Of a DNA stretch of 64,000 bases, positions 34,706 through 44,491 are shown in pieces. Position 1 is the stretch's first letter. Each line of letters opens with the position of its first letter. Source of the DNA: G025836975 sp049646585 (GTDB lineage Bacteria > Pseudomonadota > Gammaproteobacteria > Burkholderiales > Burkholderiaceae_B); the NCBI GenBank assembly GCA_049646585.1, contig JBARWC010000051.1, positions 76,586 through 140,585 on the forward strand. The letters are read 5' to 3'. The notes below the pieces were generated by a model, which did no database searches, had not been told where the DNA came from, and saw only the letters and a program-made list of their open reading frames with translations. Made by a program: the position numbers and the translations under genes.

Positions 34706-37048
34706 TCATACAGACTTTCGCAGTCTAAGGGCGTTGAAAACGACCGAGGCTGAGCTCAGGCTCATCGCCAATGCGGCGAACATGGGCGAAAGTAATAGGC
34801 CCACAAAGGGGTACAAGACTCCGGCAGCTAATGGCACGCCCAGGGCGTTGTAAACGAATGCGAAACCCAGATTCTGCTTCATATTAGCGATTGTTGCGTC
34901 CGACAGGTGGCGAGCAATGGAGATCCCGCGCAAGTCTCCTTTGACTAGGGTGACCTGCGCGCTGTTCATCGCCACGTCGGTTCCAGTGCCCATCGCAATG
35001 CCGACATCCGCTTTGGCCAGCGCAGGAGCGTCATTAATCCCGTCACCGGCCATCGCGACAACTCGACCTTCCGCTTGAAGTTTGCTGACTAGGTCCAGCT
35101 TGTCGGCCGGCTTCACTTCACCATGAACCTCGTCAATTCCTAATTGCTTCGCCACGGTTTTAGCCGTCGAAACACCGTCGCCTGTTGCCATGATGACGCG
35201 GATTCCAGCCGCCTTGAGATCTTTCACGGCTTCGGGCGTACTTCTCTTGATCAGGTCAGAGACGGTCAGCAAGCCTGATAATTGGCCATTTACTGCCAAG
35301 TACATGACGCTCGCACCGTTTGCCCGCAAAGATTCTGCCGTGTCAGCTACCTCAGCCACGTCGATGTTTTCTTGCTGCATGAGGGCGGTATTGCCCAGTG
35401 CCAGGGCTTTCCCCTCAACCTGACCACGAACACCGATGCCGCTGCCTGATTCAAAATCGCTGACGGCACTAAGGACCAGGCCTTGCTCACGGGCGGCATT
35501 AACAATGGCGTCTGCCAGGGGATGCTCACTGCCCTGATCAAGGCTTGCCGCCAGGCGCAGGACTTCGTCTGCGCCTATGTCGCCTGTGGGAATGGCCTGC
35601 TCGAACGTCGGGCGACCCTCTGTCAACGTGCCGGTTTTATCGACGATCAGCGTATCGACTTTGCGGAAATTCTCGATGGCCGCCGCGTCGCGAAACAGTA
35701 CGCCTTGCGTGGCGCCTCTGCCTGTTGCAACCATGATGGACATGGGCGTGGCCAAGCCCAGTGCGCAGGGGCAGGCGATAATCAGCACCGCCACCGCGTT
35801 GATCAACCCATAAACCCAGCTTGGCTGCGGACCGAACATGCCCCAGACAAATAGCGTAAGGAGGGCGATGGCCACAACAGCCATGACAAAGTAACCCGCC
35901 ACGACATCGGCCATACGCTGCATGGGCGCGCGCGAACGTTGCGCTTGCGCCACAAGCTGGACAATTTGCGAGAGCACTGTGGCGGAACCCACTTTCTCGG
36001 CACGTATCACCAGGGCACCGGATGTATTCATGGTCGCGCCGATCACCTTATCGCCCACGCGTTTACTTACCGGCAGCGGTTCGCCTGTGAGCATGGACTC
36101 ATCAAGAGAACTGGCGCCGTCTTCGACGACGCCATCAACAGGTACTTTCTCGCCGGGACGTACACGTAAGTGATCGCCTTCGTGGACATGCGTCAACGGC
36201 ACATCTTCCTCGGTACCATCCGGATTGATACGGCGCGCTGTTTTAGGGGCGAGTCCAAGCAATGATTTAATGGCCGCCGAGGTCTGTGAACGAGCCCGCA
36301 ACTCGAGCATTTGGCCGAACAGGGTCAGCGAAATAATGACCACGGCGGCTTCAAAATAAACCGCTATCCGACCCATGGACATGAAGGTTTCAGGGAACAC
36401 GCCAGGAGCTATGGTGGCAACAGTGCTATATACAAATGCCGCCCCTGTGCCCAGGCCGATAAGCGTCCACATATTCGGGCTGCGATGGATCACCGACTGC
36501 CACCCCCGCACGAAGAACGGCTGCCCCGCCCACAGCACCACCGGTATCGACAGCACCAGTTCAATCCAGGTTTGGACGGTCATACCAAACCAACCCAACT
36601 GGTGACCAAACATAGCCAGCACGGTGACAATGATGGTAAACGGCAGGGTCCACCAGAACCGTCGCGAGAAGTCTTTCAGCTCGGGGTTATCATCCTCAAG
36701 CGTGGGCATCAACGGCTCGAGCCCCATGCCGCATTTTGGACAGTTTCCTGGATGATCCTGGCGAATCTCGGGGTGCATGGGGCACGTGTATATCGTCCCG
36801 GTCGGTTGCTCGACAGCTATATCATCACCATCATGGTTCTTCGTTGGAGAAATGAATTTCTCTGGATCGCTATTGAACTTCGCGAGACACTTCTGGCTAC
36901 AAAAGTAAAAGGACTTGCCTTCGTGCTCAACGTGGTGAGGAGAGTCTGCTGTTACATGCATACCGCACACCGGATCGGTGTATTGTGGTCCTAAACCCTG
37001 TAATTTCACATTGCGGTCGGGGTAATGTTTAAGGTTGTTCTGCGCCAT
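34706..37048 (-). CDS. copA: Copper-translocating P1B-type ATPase
   Basis: A 780-residue Cu+ exporter. The N-terminus has a YHS/TRASH domain (DPVCGMHV and FYFCSQKCLAKF) and a heavy-metal binding motif (YTCPMHPEIRQDHPGNCPKCGM) in place of a classic HMA domain. Then come LTGEPLPV, the membrane CPCALG, the phosphorylation site DKTGTLTEG, SEHPLADAI and GDGINDAPALAKAD. The layout matches SilP/CopF-like ATPases. I chose the ATG at 37048; the frame is open 72 bp further. CopR box 4 lies about 146 bp upstream. Confidence 0.93.
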   Translation of the reverse strand: MAQNNLKHYPDRNVKLQGLGPQYTDPVCGMHVTADSPHHVEHEGKSFYFCSQKCLAKFNSDPEKFISPTKNHDGDDIAVEQPTGTIYTCPMHPEIRQDHPGNCPKCGMGLEPLMPTLEDDNPELKDFSRRFWWTLPFTIIVTVLAMFGHQLGWFGMTVQTWIELVLSIPVVLWAGQPFFVRGWQSVIHRSPNMWTLIGLGTGAAFVYSTVATIAPGVFPETFMSMGRIAVYFEAAVVIISLTLFGQMLELRARSQTSAAIKSLLGLAPKTARRINPDGTEEDVPLTHVHEGDHLRVRPGEKVPVDGVVEDGASSLDESMLTGEPLPVSKRVGDKVIGATMNTSGALVIRAEKVGSATVLSQIVQLVAQAQRSRAPMQRMADVVAGYFVMAVVAIALLTLFVWGMFGPQPSWVYGLINAVAVLIIACPCALGLATPMSIMVATGRGATQGVLFRDAAAIENFRKVDTLIVDKTGTLTEGRPTFEQAIPTGDIGADEVLRLAASLDQGSEHPLADAIVNAAREQGLVLSAVSDFESGSGIGVRGQVEGKALALGNTALMQQENIDVAEVADTAESLRANGASVMYLAVNGQLSGLLTVSDLIKRSTPEAVKDLKAAGIRVIMATGDGVSTAKTVAKQLGIDEVHGEVKPADKLDLVSKLQAEGRVVAMAGDGINDAPALAKADVGIAMGTGTDVAMNSAQVTLVKGDLRGISIARHLSDATIANMKQNLGFAFVYNALGVPLAAGVLYPFVGLLLSPMFAALAMSLSSASVVFNALRLRKSV

Positions 37049-37193
37049 GACGATAAGAACCTTTCCAAGCGTTAACGGCAAGCCCGGCCCTTGGACGAGG
37101 CGGATGGTCCTAGGGTCCAAGAGGAACTCGATAAAGCATATTCCATAATGCCATATACCTACTGCCTTCCAAGCACTAATTTGCGTTCTAGCG

Positions 37194-37211
37194 CATTACA
37201 TTTTTGTCATG
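37194..37211. promoter_or_regulatory. CopR box 4, upstream of the P-type ATPase
   Basis: CATTACATTTTTGTCATG is nearly identical to box 2 and related to boxes 1 and 3. It is inside the 322-bp gap 37049-37370 between the ATPase and CusF genes, 146 bp before the ATPase start, and supports CopR control of the exporter. Confidence 0.72.
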
Positions 37212-37329
37212 TTTTAAAGCGATATGGACCACTGGGGAAAGTAAAATGTAGCGATTCATAAAAGAGAGGTGCGCGTCCATGGGGCCGTCGCCAAACTGAA
37301 ACACCCATGGTTGCGCGCCATTGAAAGAA

Positions 37330-37358
37330 GCGCCATCGCACTGTAGCTGGGATGGCGC
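37330..37358 (-). terminator. Hairpin downstream of the cus operon
   Basis: GCGCCATC at 37330-37337 pairs with GATGGCGC at 37351-37358 around 13 nt. On the minus strand it follows the CusF stop by 12 bp and is followed by CTTCTTTC, a weak pyrimidine tract. It may end the cusCBAF transcript before the ATPase promoter. There is no clean T-run. Confidence 0.4.
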
Positions 37359-37370
37359 CCGGTTCACACA

Positions 37371-37760
37371 CTAATTACGGCTTTCCAATACAGTAATGGT
37401 ATAGGTGCCATTCAGGTTTTCCAGGCGGAATTTAACTTTCTCGCCTTCTTTAGCTTGCTTGACCATCGCGGCGTCTTTGGCCTTGTAGGCCATTGTCATC
37501 GCCGGCATGCCGACGTTTTTAAGCTCGCCGTGCTCAATGCTCACCATCCCGGTTTGTCGATCTACTTTTTTAACGACGCCGTCGTCCAAGGCATTGTCCA
37601 TGGACGGGGTTGATTTTGCCGAATCAGTGCTCGCGCCCATGTCCATTTTCATACCGCCGGCGCTATTCATATCCATTTTCATGCCATCGCTTGCGTAAGC
37701 CGCGCTGGCCATTCCCAGTGCCAAGCCGATTGCAATGGCACGACTTGTTAATGTATTCAT
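37371..37760 (-). CDS. cusF: CusF-like periplasmic copper-binding protein
   Basis: A 129-residue protein with a signal peptide (ending AAYASDG), a Met/Asp/Lys-rich linker (GMKMDMNSAGGMKMDMG) and a CusF domain. The conserved metal-site region IEHGELKNVGMPAMTMAYK has the His and Met ligands and the aromatic/Met contacts of CusF, with Trp replaced by a Met-Ala segment. It follows cusA by 54 bp, as the last gene of the operon, and should hand Cu+ or Ag+ to the efflux complex. A start at 37775 is also open. Confidence 0.88.
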   Translation of the reverse strand: MNTLTSRAIAIGLALGMASAAYASDGMKMDMNSAGGMKMDMGASTDSAKSTPSMDNALDDGVVKKVDRQTGMVSIEHGELKNVGMPAMTMAYKAKDAAMVKQAKEGEKVKFRLENLNGTYTITVLESRN

Positions 37761-37814
37761 AAAGCATTTCTCCAAAGTGAAAGGATGGCAGTTGTGTGCC
37801 AGAGGTACGTCATG

Positions 37815-40800
37815 TCAGTGACGATTTGAATTGGAGTGGTTAAGGCGCCGTCGCTGCAGCAAAAGCCAAGCTGCCGGTATCACGAACATCGACAAGAGGG
37901 GGGCTGTGACCATGCCACCAATCATGGGTGCGGCGATCCGCTGCATGACTTCTGAGCCGGTACCCTGGCCTAACATAATCGGGAACAGCCCGGCCAAGAT
38001 GACTGCAGCCGTCATGGCTTTGGGACGAACGCGCAGCACGGCGCCTTCGCGAATTGCCTCCAGAAGAAGGGGTTCGGTCAGCGTTTTGCCTGCTTGCAGA
38101 CGACTATTTAGCGCGCCTTTCAGGTACAGCAGCATGATGACGCCGAACTCGGCCGCGACGCCCACCAGCGCTATAAACCCGACAGCGGTCGCCACCGATA
38201 TGGCGTGCCCAAGCATCCAGATCAGCCAAAAGCCACCGACGAGCGCGAACGGGACGGTCAGCATCAAGAGCAGCGCATCGGCTACTGAGTGAAATGTCAG
38301 GAACAACAGCACAAAGATGAGCGCGAGCGTCATGGGCACCACCATTCGCAGTGTTGCTTCGGCGCGTTCAAGATTCTCGAATTGCCCGGACCAGGCAATC
38401 GAATACCCGGCCGGCAGCGTGATTTTCTCGGCCACGGCCTGCTGCATGGCTTTGACTGCGGAGGAGAGATCGGCGCCTTGGATGTCTACATAGACGTACC
38501 CGGTCAGTCGGGCGTTTTCGCTGCGTATCATGGGCGGACCATCGGAAATCTTCACGTCTGCAACATCGCCGAGCAGAATCTGAGCACCTCTGTCGGTAAC
38601 GATAGGAATCCGGCGTAACTTTTCCACAGAGTCTCGAATTTCGCGCGGGTATCGAACGTTAATGGGAAAACGCCGTCGACCGTCGATCACCTCGCCGACG
38701 TTCTCGCCGCCAATGGCTGAAGAGACGACTGATTGGATGTCGGTAATAGCAAGCCCGTAGCGAGCCGCCGCAAGGCGGTTGATATCGATATCGATGTAAT
38801 GGCCACCGCTGAGACGTTCCGCCAATGCCGAGGTCACGCCTGGCACAGTCTTTACAGCCGCTTCGACCTGCGTCGCGATTTTGTCGATTTGCGCCAGATC
38901 GCTACCGGAGATCTTGACCCCGACCGGCGTTTTGATCCCCGTGGAAAGCATGTCTAGGCGGTTTCGAATGGGTGGAACCCAGACATTGGTAAGACCAGGT
39001 ACCTTGACCGTTCGATCCAGTTCCGCAATCAGCTTTTGTGTAGTCATGCCTGGCCGCCATTGGTCGCGCGGCTTGAACTGAATCGTGGTCTCAAACATTT
39101 CGAGCGGGGCCGGGTCCGTGGCCGTATCCGCCCGGCCAGACTTGCCGAAGACGGTTGCCACTTCCGGGACCGTTTTGATCATGCGATCGGTCTGCTGCAG
39201 CAGCTCGGTCGCCTTTTGCGCTGAGATCCCCGGCAGAGCCGTGGGCATATACAAGAGGTCGCCTTCATCGAGTGACGGCATGAATTCGCTGCCTAGCCGC
39301 GACAAAGGAACCAGCGTTACTGCCAGAGCGACAACGGCCAACCCGATGACCGCCCAGGGTCGCCGCAATGTCGCCTCGAGCATCGGGTGGTAAAGCCAAA
39401 TCAATACGCGATTCAGAGGATTGGACATTTCATGCGGGATGCGCCCACGAATGAAGTAGCCCATCAGCACCGGTACGAGCGTGACCGAAATCCCGGCAGC
39501 GGCCGCGATCGAGTACGTCTTCGTGAAAGCCAGGGGTGCAAACATCTTTCCCTCTTGCCCTTCGAGCGCAAAAACCGGGATAAACGACAGCGTGATAATG
39601 AGCAGCGAAAAGAAGAGAGCCGGTCCGACCTCCGCCGTCGAGGTTGCGATTAGCTCCCAACGCTGGGCTGTTGTGATGGGCGCATCGGGATGCTTCTGCT
39701 CATATGCCTCGAGGTGTTTGTGTGCATTTTCAATCATCACGATGGCTGCATCGATCATCGCGCCGATCGCGATAGCAATGCCACTGAGTGACATCAGGTT
39801 CGCGTTAACCCCTTGGTAGCGCATCACGATAAACGCAGCCAGTATGCCCACAGGCAAGGAGAGAATAGCCACCAGGGCGCTACGCAAGTGAAAGAGAAAT
39901 AGAGCGCAGACCAACGCAACGATAATGAACTCTTCAATGAGCTTGTTCGTGAGATTATCCACCGCCCGTTTGATCAATTGCGAGCGATCATAGGTGGTGA
40001 CCACTTCCACGCCCTCAGGCAAGGAATTTTTCAGGTCAGCCAATTTGCTCTTGACTGCATCAATAGTGGTCAGCGCATTTTTTCCGGAGCGCATCACAAT
40101 GACACCGCCGGCAACCTCGCCTTCGCCGTTCAGCTCGGCTATACCTCGGCGCATTTCCGGCCCGATCTGGATGCGCGCGACATCATTCAGCAAGACCGGT
40201 GTCCCGGCTTCATTCGTTCGAAGCACGATGTTCCTAAAATCCTCCAGGGAGCGCAGATACCCCGAAGAACGCACCATATACTCGGATTCGGCCAGTTCGA
40301 CCACCGAGCCGCCCGACTCCTGGTTGGCTTTGCCCAGCGCTTCGCTGACAGTCGCGAGGGTGATTCCATAGGCGCGCAGCTTGTCGGGATCCACCACCAC
40401 CTGGTATTGGCGCACCATGCCGCCGATGGAAGCGACCTCGGAGACGTCCGGCACCGCTTTGAGTTCAAATTTCAAGAACCAGTCGTTAAGCGCTCGCAGT
40501 TGCCCCAGGTCGTGCGTGCCCGAGCGATCTACTAAGGCGTATTCATAGACCCAGCCTACACCGGTGGCGTCCGGACCGAGCGAAACGGTAGCCCCTTGCG
40601 GAAGTCGGCTTTGCACTTGATTCAGGTATTCCAGCACGCGCGAGCGTGCCCAGTACTGGTCGGTGTCGTCGTCGAAAAGGACATAGACGAACGCGTCGCC
40701 AAAGGAAGAATACGCCCGAATGGTTTTTGCGCCTGGCACGCCGAGCAAGGTGGTCGTGAGCGGGTAGGTCACCTGGTCTTCGACAACCTGCGGGGCTCTG

Positions 40801-40964
40801 CCGGGATAGGAGGCCTTGATGATGACTTGGGTGTCGGAAAGATCCGGCAATGCATCGACCGGCGTGTTCAAAAGTGAAAAGATGCCCCATGCGGTAATGA
40901 CGAGCGTCGCCAAAAGCACCAAGAACCGGTTATAGATGGACCAATGAATGAGGCGAGCAATCAT
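37815..40964 (-). CDS. cusA: CusA-type heavy-metal RND efflux permease
   Basis: A 1049-residue inner-membrane RND pump of the HME type that exports Cu+ or Ag+ from the periplasm. The start MIARLIHWSIYNRFLVLL, the SYPGRAPQVVEDQVTYPL region, the GIAIAIGAMIDAAIVMIENAHKH segment of helix 4 and the VGVAAEFGVIMLLYL motif are typical of CusA/SilA. Length is normal (about 1040-1050). Its start overlaps the cusB stop by ATGA. Confidence 0.93.
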   Translation of the reverse strand: MIARLIHWSIYNRFLVLLATLVITAWGIFSLLNTPVDALPDLSDTQVIIKASYPGRAPQVVEDQVTYPLTTTLLGVPGAKTIRAYSSFGDAFVYVLFDDDTDQYWARSRVLEYLNQVQSRLPQGATVSLGPDATGVGWVYEYALVDRSGTHDLGQLRALNDWFLKFELKAVPDVSEVASIGGMVRQYQVVVDPDKLRAYGITLATVSEALGKANQESGGSVVELAESEYMVRSSGYLRSLEDFRNIVLRTNEAGTPVLLNDVARIQIGPEMRRGIAELNGEGEVAGGVIVMRSGKNALTTIDAVKSKLADLKNSLPEGVEVVTTYDRSQLIKRAVDNLTNKLIEEFIIVALVCALFLFHLRSALVAILSLPVGILAAFIVMRYQGVNANLMSLSGIAIAIGAMIDAAIVMIENAHKHLEAYEQKHPDAPITTAQRWELIATSTAEVGPALFFSLLIITLSFIPVFALEGQEGKMFAPLAFTKTYSIAAAAGISVTLVPVLMGYFIRGRIPHEMSNPLNRVLIWLYHPMLEATLRRPWAVIGLAVVALAVTLVPLSRLGSEFMPSLDEGDLLYMPTALPGISAQKATELLQQTDRMIKTVPEVATVFGKSGRADTATDPAPLEMFETTIQFKPRDQWRPGMTTQKLIAELDRTVKVPGLTNVWVPPIRNRLDMLSTGIKTPVGVKISGSDLAQIDKIATQVEAAVKTVPGVTSALAERLSGGHYIDIDINRLAAARYGLAITDIQSVVSSAIGGENVGEVIDGRRRFPINVRYPREIRDSVEKLRRIPIVTDRGAQILLGDVADVKISDGPPMIRSENARLTGYVYVDIQGADLSSAVKAMQQAVAEKITLPAGYSIAWSGQFENLERAEATLRMVVPMTLALIFVLLFLTFHSVADALLLMLTVPFALVGGFWLIWMLGHAISVATAVGFIALVGVAAEFGVIMLLYLKGALNSRLQAGKTLTEPLLLEAIREGAVLRVRPKAMTAAVILAGLFPIMLGQGTGSEVMQRIAAPMIGGMVTAPLLSMFVIPAAWLLLQRRRLNHSNSNRH

Positions 40965-42487
40965 TGTGTGCCTCCCGCGATCGGCTCAACTTGGGTTAGC
41001 TCGTATCCCTCGCTCGATGGCTTAAAGACAAAGCGAACCGTTTGACCGACTTTTACGTCGGGGAACGAAGCCGCAGAGGGCTTGTTAAATGTCATGGTCA
41101 TGGCAGGCCAGCTCAGGGCGGGAACCGGCTGATGTGAAAACGTAATACCAGTGACCGTTACTTGTTCGACTTTACCGGTAGTTTCGTAGGTTGAGGCGGG
41201 CGTCTTAGCCGAGGTGGCGGGAATGTCGGCAGCGCTTGTCGCATTGCTTTCCAGCTTGGGAAGGACGGATTTTAGGCTGGCTTCCGAGTCGATCAAAAAC
41301 TGGCCGGATGCCACGACCTGTTGCCCCTCATTTAGTCCGCTCAATATCTCGGTACCGTTGCCTATGTCATCACCAATCGTGACTTCGACAGGCTGTAGCC
41401 GGCCATCTTCGTTCTTGACGATTACGATAGACCGTTTGCCGGTGGTGATCACCGCTTCCGAAGGCACGAGCAAGCGTGACGTTGCTTTGGCTGCGCTGAT
41501 ATGGGCCCGCATCAGCATTCCGGGTGTCATCGTGAAGTCGGTGTTGTCGATTTCCAGCCGCACCTGAAGCGTACGACTGGTAGTGCTGATTCCGGGCAGG
41601 ATTTCGCGGATGCGCCCCGAGAAATGTTGAGTGGAATCGCCGGCGAACACGGCGTCCACGCCCATTCCTGGGCGCACCTGCAGCGCCATCGATTCGGGCA
41701 CTTCGACCACGAGCCACAATTTGCTCAGGCCAGCTATCTTGGCCAGCGTCTGACCAGGTGTAACCATTGCACCGTTGCGCACATTCAGTTCAGTGATTAC
41801 GCCCGTGGCCGGTGCCCTCAAGATAAGATGGCTTTGCGCCTTTCCAGTTCGATTCAGCGCAGCGATCATTTCGTTGGGAATGGACATGGCGCGCATCCGT
41901 GCACGGGATGCTGCCAGCAGACCTGAGTCGGCGTGGCCTCGCTTTAAGGCAAGATGTTCCTCTTGCGGGGCAAGCCAGTCCGGAACGAATAGCGAAGCGA
42001 CGGGAGCGCCCTTGAGGACCCGCTGCATGGGTGCATTGGCGTGCAACTGATCAATGTAGCCGGTTACACGCGATTGAATTACATCAGCTTGTGATTCGTC
42101 AAACTGCGTTGTGCCCACGGCATCAAATCCTTCTTTGGTTTCTTCTCGCTTGACCGTCGCATAACGAATTCCCAGATTCTGTTGAAGTGACGGATCAACC
42201 TTGATGCCGGTCGCCCCACCTTCATCCGCGTAGACGGGCTGAAGAGGCATATCCATGAAGGGCGATTTACCCGGTTTGTCGAAATGTTGGCTCGGGACCA
42301 TCGGGTCGTGCCAGTACAGGACTTTTCTGTCTGTCGTGGATTCGCTCTTATCGGTAACGGTAGCCGCTAGTGCAGAATCTGACCCGGGGCCCCGCGAATG
42401 GTGCGAGCCGAAGATGTAGCCGGTGCCGAGCAGTGCTCCCACCGCAATGAGCGTCGCCGTGGCGCGCACCCAGTTAGTTTGTCGCAT
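40961..42487 (-). CDS. cusB: CusB-type periplasmic adaptor with C-terminal CusF-like domain
   Basis: A 508-residue membrane-fusion protein linking CusA to CusC. After an anchor it has a Met-rich metal-binding start (YWHDPMVPSQHFDKPGKSPFMDMPLQPVY), the lipoyl and barrel domains and then, beyond residue 430, an extra domain with SHQPVPALSWPAMTMTFNKPS. The latter resembles a CusF domain, including the WPAMTM metal site. So the adaptor carries its own copper chaperone in addition to the free CusF encoded downstream. Confidence 0.92.
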   Translation of the reverse strand: MRQTNWVRATATLIAVGALLGTGYIFGSHHSRGPGSDSALAATVTDKSESTTDRKVLYWHDPMVPSQHFDKPGKSPFMDMPLQPVYADEGGATGIKVDPSLQQNLGIRYATVKREETKEGFDAVGTTQFDESQADVIQSRVTGYIDQLHANAPMQRVLKGAPVASLFVPDWLAPQEEHLALKRGHADSGLLAASRARMRAMSIPNEMIAALNRTGKAQSHLILRAPATGVITELNVRNGAMVTPGQTLAKIAGLSKLWLVVEVPESMALQVRPGMGVDAVFAGDSTQHFSGRIREILPGISTTSRTLQVRLEIDNTDFTMTPGMLMRAHISAAKATSRLLVPSEAVITTGKRSIVIVKNEDGRLQPVEVTIGDDIGNGTEILSGLNEGQQVVASGQFLIDSEASLKSVLPKLESNATSAADIPATSAKTPASTYETTGKVEQVTVTGITFSHQPVPALSWPAMTMTFNKPSAASFPDVKVGQTVRFVFKPSSEGYELTQVEPIAGGTQ

Positions 42488-42496
42488 GTCTATTCC

Positions 42497-43792
42497 TTAT
42501 TGACCGAGCGAAATGTTCTTGGGTATGACCTGGTACTCGAGCTGTGCCCAGATTTGAGCCACATCGCGTTGGAGATCCACAATCTGAAGTTTGGCGTCCA
42601 ACTGAGAACGCTTGGCATTAAAGACGCCGGCCAGCGTTCCCGTGCCGGCTTTGTACGCGGCGGTCATGAGCCGAACCTGCCGTTCGGCTGCAGGCAGCAG
42701 GCTGCGATTCAGATTACGAATCCGTTCCCGTCCGTTGGCAAGCGAGGTCGATAGGTTTTGGATATTGGCTTGAACCTCGCGCTGGGTCTCGCGCAGCATC
42801 AAACGCGCCTTGTTGCCCAGGGCGGCTTTTTCAGCCACATCCTGATCCTGTCGGTTCTCGCGCGAGATGGGTAGCGGAATACTTACGCCGACGGAAACCA
42901 TGTCGGAGTACTGGCTTCCTCGCTGCTGATAAGTCACCCCCCAGGTCCAGTTCGGCGTTCGGTTGCTGCTGGCGACCGACGTGTCCGCATCGGCGACCGA
43001 TATCTCGCGCCAAGCGGTGAGCAGCGCGGGTTGAACTTGATTGAGCTCTTCCAATGTAAGGGAACTCACGCGGGATTCCAGCTGCGGTATCTCGCCCGAA
43101 ACTCCATCGACCGGCGACGCAACCCAGCGACTCAGTGCGATCAGGGCTGAGCGCGACGTCTGCTTCGCCTTAAGCAACTGGTCTTCGGCTTGAGATAGCA
43201 TGATTTGCGCTTGTGTCACATCGTCGGCACTCGCCTCAGCCCCTTGATAGGAAGCTCGGGTCGCGGCTAGCTCATGTGTCATGTGATTTACTAAGGCCTT
43301 TGACAGTTCAAGCGCGCGTTGTGCATACGCCGCATTAAGCCAGGCGATCACTGTCTGTTGGCGAGTGTTAGCGAGTTGCGCTAGAGCGCCCGCCCGCTCC
43401 TTGTCGAGAACGCGATTTGCAAGGCTTGATCGTCGTTCGCGCTTGCCCGAGGACACCCATTCTTGTTCGATGCCGATGTGACGCATCGTCATGGAGTCCT
43501 GGCTGATCGAATAGCGCTGGGGCCCGTTGATGGGTATGTTATCGATCCCCACTTTAAGCACAGGATCGGGCAGCTCACCGGCCTTGACGACCGCATGGGT
43601 GCTAGCGAGTACGGACGCTTGACTGGCCTGTATGGCCGCCGAGCGGTTTGTGGCTTGGGAAAGGGCCGCCTCAAGCGTCAGGTCGACGTCCTGGCCATAG
43701 GCGCTTGCGCTGGCGAGCGCCAGCAGCGCAGACAGAGCGCGGCCGCGCATAGTGGCGCGCTGCGATGCGAGCGCGCGTACGAGTTCAAACAT
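42497..43792 (-). CDS. cusC: CusC-type outer-membrane factor (TolC family)
   Basis: A 431-residue protein with a signal peptide (ASAYGQDV) and the TolC-type long helical repeats. Motifs such as ATRASYQGAEASADDVTQAQ and AAYKAGTGTLAGVFNAKRSQLDAK are typical. It forms the outer-membrane channel of the CusCBA pump. It is the first gene of the pump set; its stop is 9 bp before cusB. It probably shares a transcript with the small gene upstream at 43868-44287. Confidence 0.9.
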   Translation of the reverse strand: MFELVRALASQRATMRGRALSALLALASASAYGQDVDLTLEAALSQATNRSAAIQASQASVLASTHAVVKAGELPDPVLKVGIDNIPINGPQRYSISQDSMTMRHIGIEQEWVSSGKRERRSSLANRVLDKERAGALAQLANTRQQTVIAWLNAAYAQRALELSKALVNHMTHELAATRASYQGAEASADDVTQAQIMLSQAEDQLLKAKQTSRSALIALSRWVASPVDGVSGEIPQLESRVSSLTLEELNQVQPALLTAWREISVADADTSVASSNRTPNWTWGVTYQQRGSQYSDMVSVGVSIPLPISRENRQDQDVAEKAALGNKARLMLRETQREVQANIQNLSTSLANGRERIRNLNRSLLPAAERQVRLMTAAYKAGTGTLAGVFNAKRSQLDAKLQIVDLQRDVAQIWAQLEYQVIPKNISLGQ

Positions 43793-43867
43793 GGGTAACT
43801 CCGAAAATCGAACGGAAACCAGGGCACGGCAGTAGCAGTACGCCTGGGAACGAAAGTCGGAGTCAGA

Positions 43868-44287
43868 TCAAATACGCAGTCTAAGCGTCAGGAGAAACAG
43901 TGTTTCATCTTCGCCACCTGGGTCCGGAGCGAAGCCATAGGCACCGGCTGGCCCCGCCTGCGGCAAAAGAGGGAGAGGGAGAGGGAGAGGGAGGGGATAG
44001 GCAATGAAAAAAGCCGGTTCGGACGCCAGCGATTGCGCTACGGAGTTGTTGACTTGTTTTTCATCGGAAAAATGCTGCGCGCACAGTGCCGGTTGCGCTT
44101 CATCGATCATTGTCGAGTGATTCTCGGACTCGGTGCAGTCAGTGCTCTTCATCTGCGAGACCGCAGCCATGGCTTGGAGCTGAGGCAACGGACACACGTA
44201 GCTCGCTAACGCCACACGCGAAAATAATAGTGTTGCGAACAACACTAGAATCAATAATCGGTGGGTTCTGGGACGCAGGAAATACAT
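43868..44287 (-). CDS. Small secreted protein upstream of cusC, CzcI-like
   Basis: About 139 residues: a signal peptide (LILVLFATLLFSRVALASY), then CPLPQLQAMAAVSQ, DEAQPALCAQHF and a proline-leucine repeat PLPLPLPLPLLP encoded by a GA-rich hexamer tract. Small Cys and His containing proteins of this type, related to CzcI, occur in front of RND metal-pump genes. The role is unknown; it could modulate metal sensing. The start at 44287 gives a proper signal peptide; a TTG at 44326 is also open. Confidence 0.6.
   Translation of the reverse strand: MYFLRPRTHRLLILVLFATLLFSRVALASYVCPLPQLQAMAAVSQMKSTDCTESENHSTMIDEAQPALCAQHFSDEKQVNNSVAQSLASEPAFFIAYPLPLPLPLPLLPQAGPAGAYGFAPDPGGEDETLFLLTLRLRI
43969..43996 (+). 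repeat. GAGGGA hexamer repeat inside the CzcI-like gene
   Basis: Four GAGGGA units followed by GGGG; on the coding strand they encode alternating Pro and Leu. The unit is six bases, so gain or loss of a unit keeps the frame and would only change the length of the PL tract. Confidence 0.7.
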
Positions 44288-44403
44288 GACCAATGACAAA
44301 TTACAATTAAAAAGAATTATGAGCAAAGATGCTCATGCGGTCAATACGGACGGTGCACGTTGAGATAGTGTTGTTAATGGTGTGATATTTTTTTCAGAAG
44401 GGC

Positions 44404-44434
44404 TTGACCTTCCCACGGTGACAAGGTTTAGAGT
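44404..44434 (+). promoter_or_regulatory. CueR/MerR-type promoter with 19-bp spacer
   Basis: TTGACC (-35, 44404-44409) and TAGAGT (-10, 44429-44434) are separated by exactly 19 bp. The spacer contains the dyad ACCTTCCCA..TGACAAGGT (44407-44427). This is very close to the E. coli copA promoter bound by CueR. It faces the secreted protein gene at 44492. No MerR-family regulator gene is present in the window, so the regulator must be elsewhere. Confidence 0.8.
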
Positions 44435-44491
44435 TTGCCTTATTCGCCTTATTATTGCTTTTATCCGTCGACCGAAAGTCACTACCGTATT

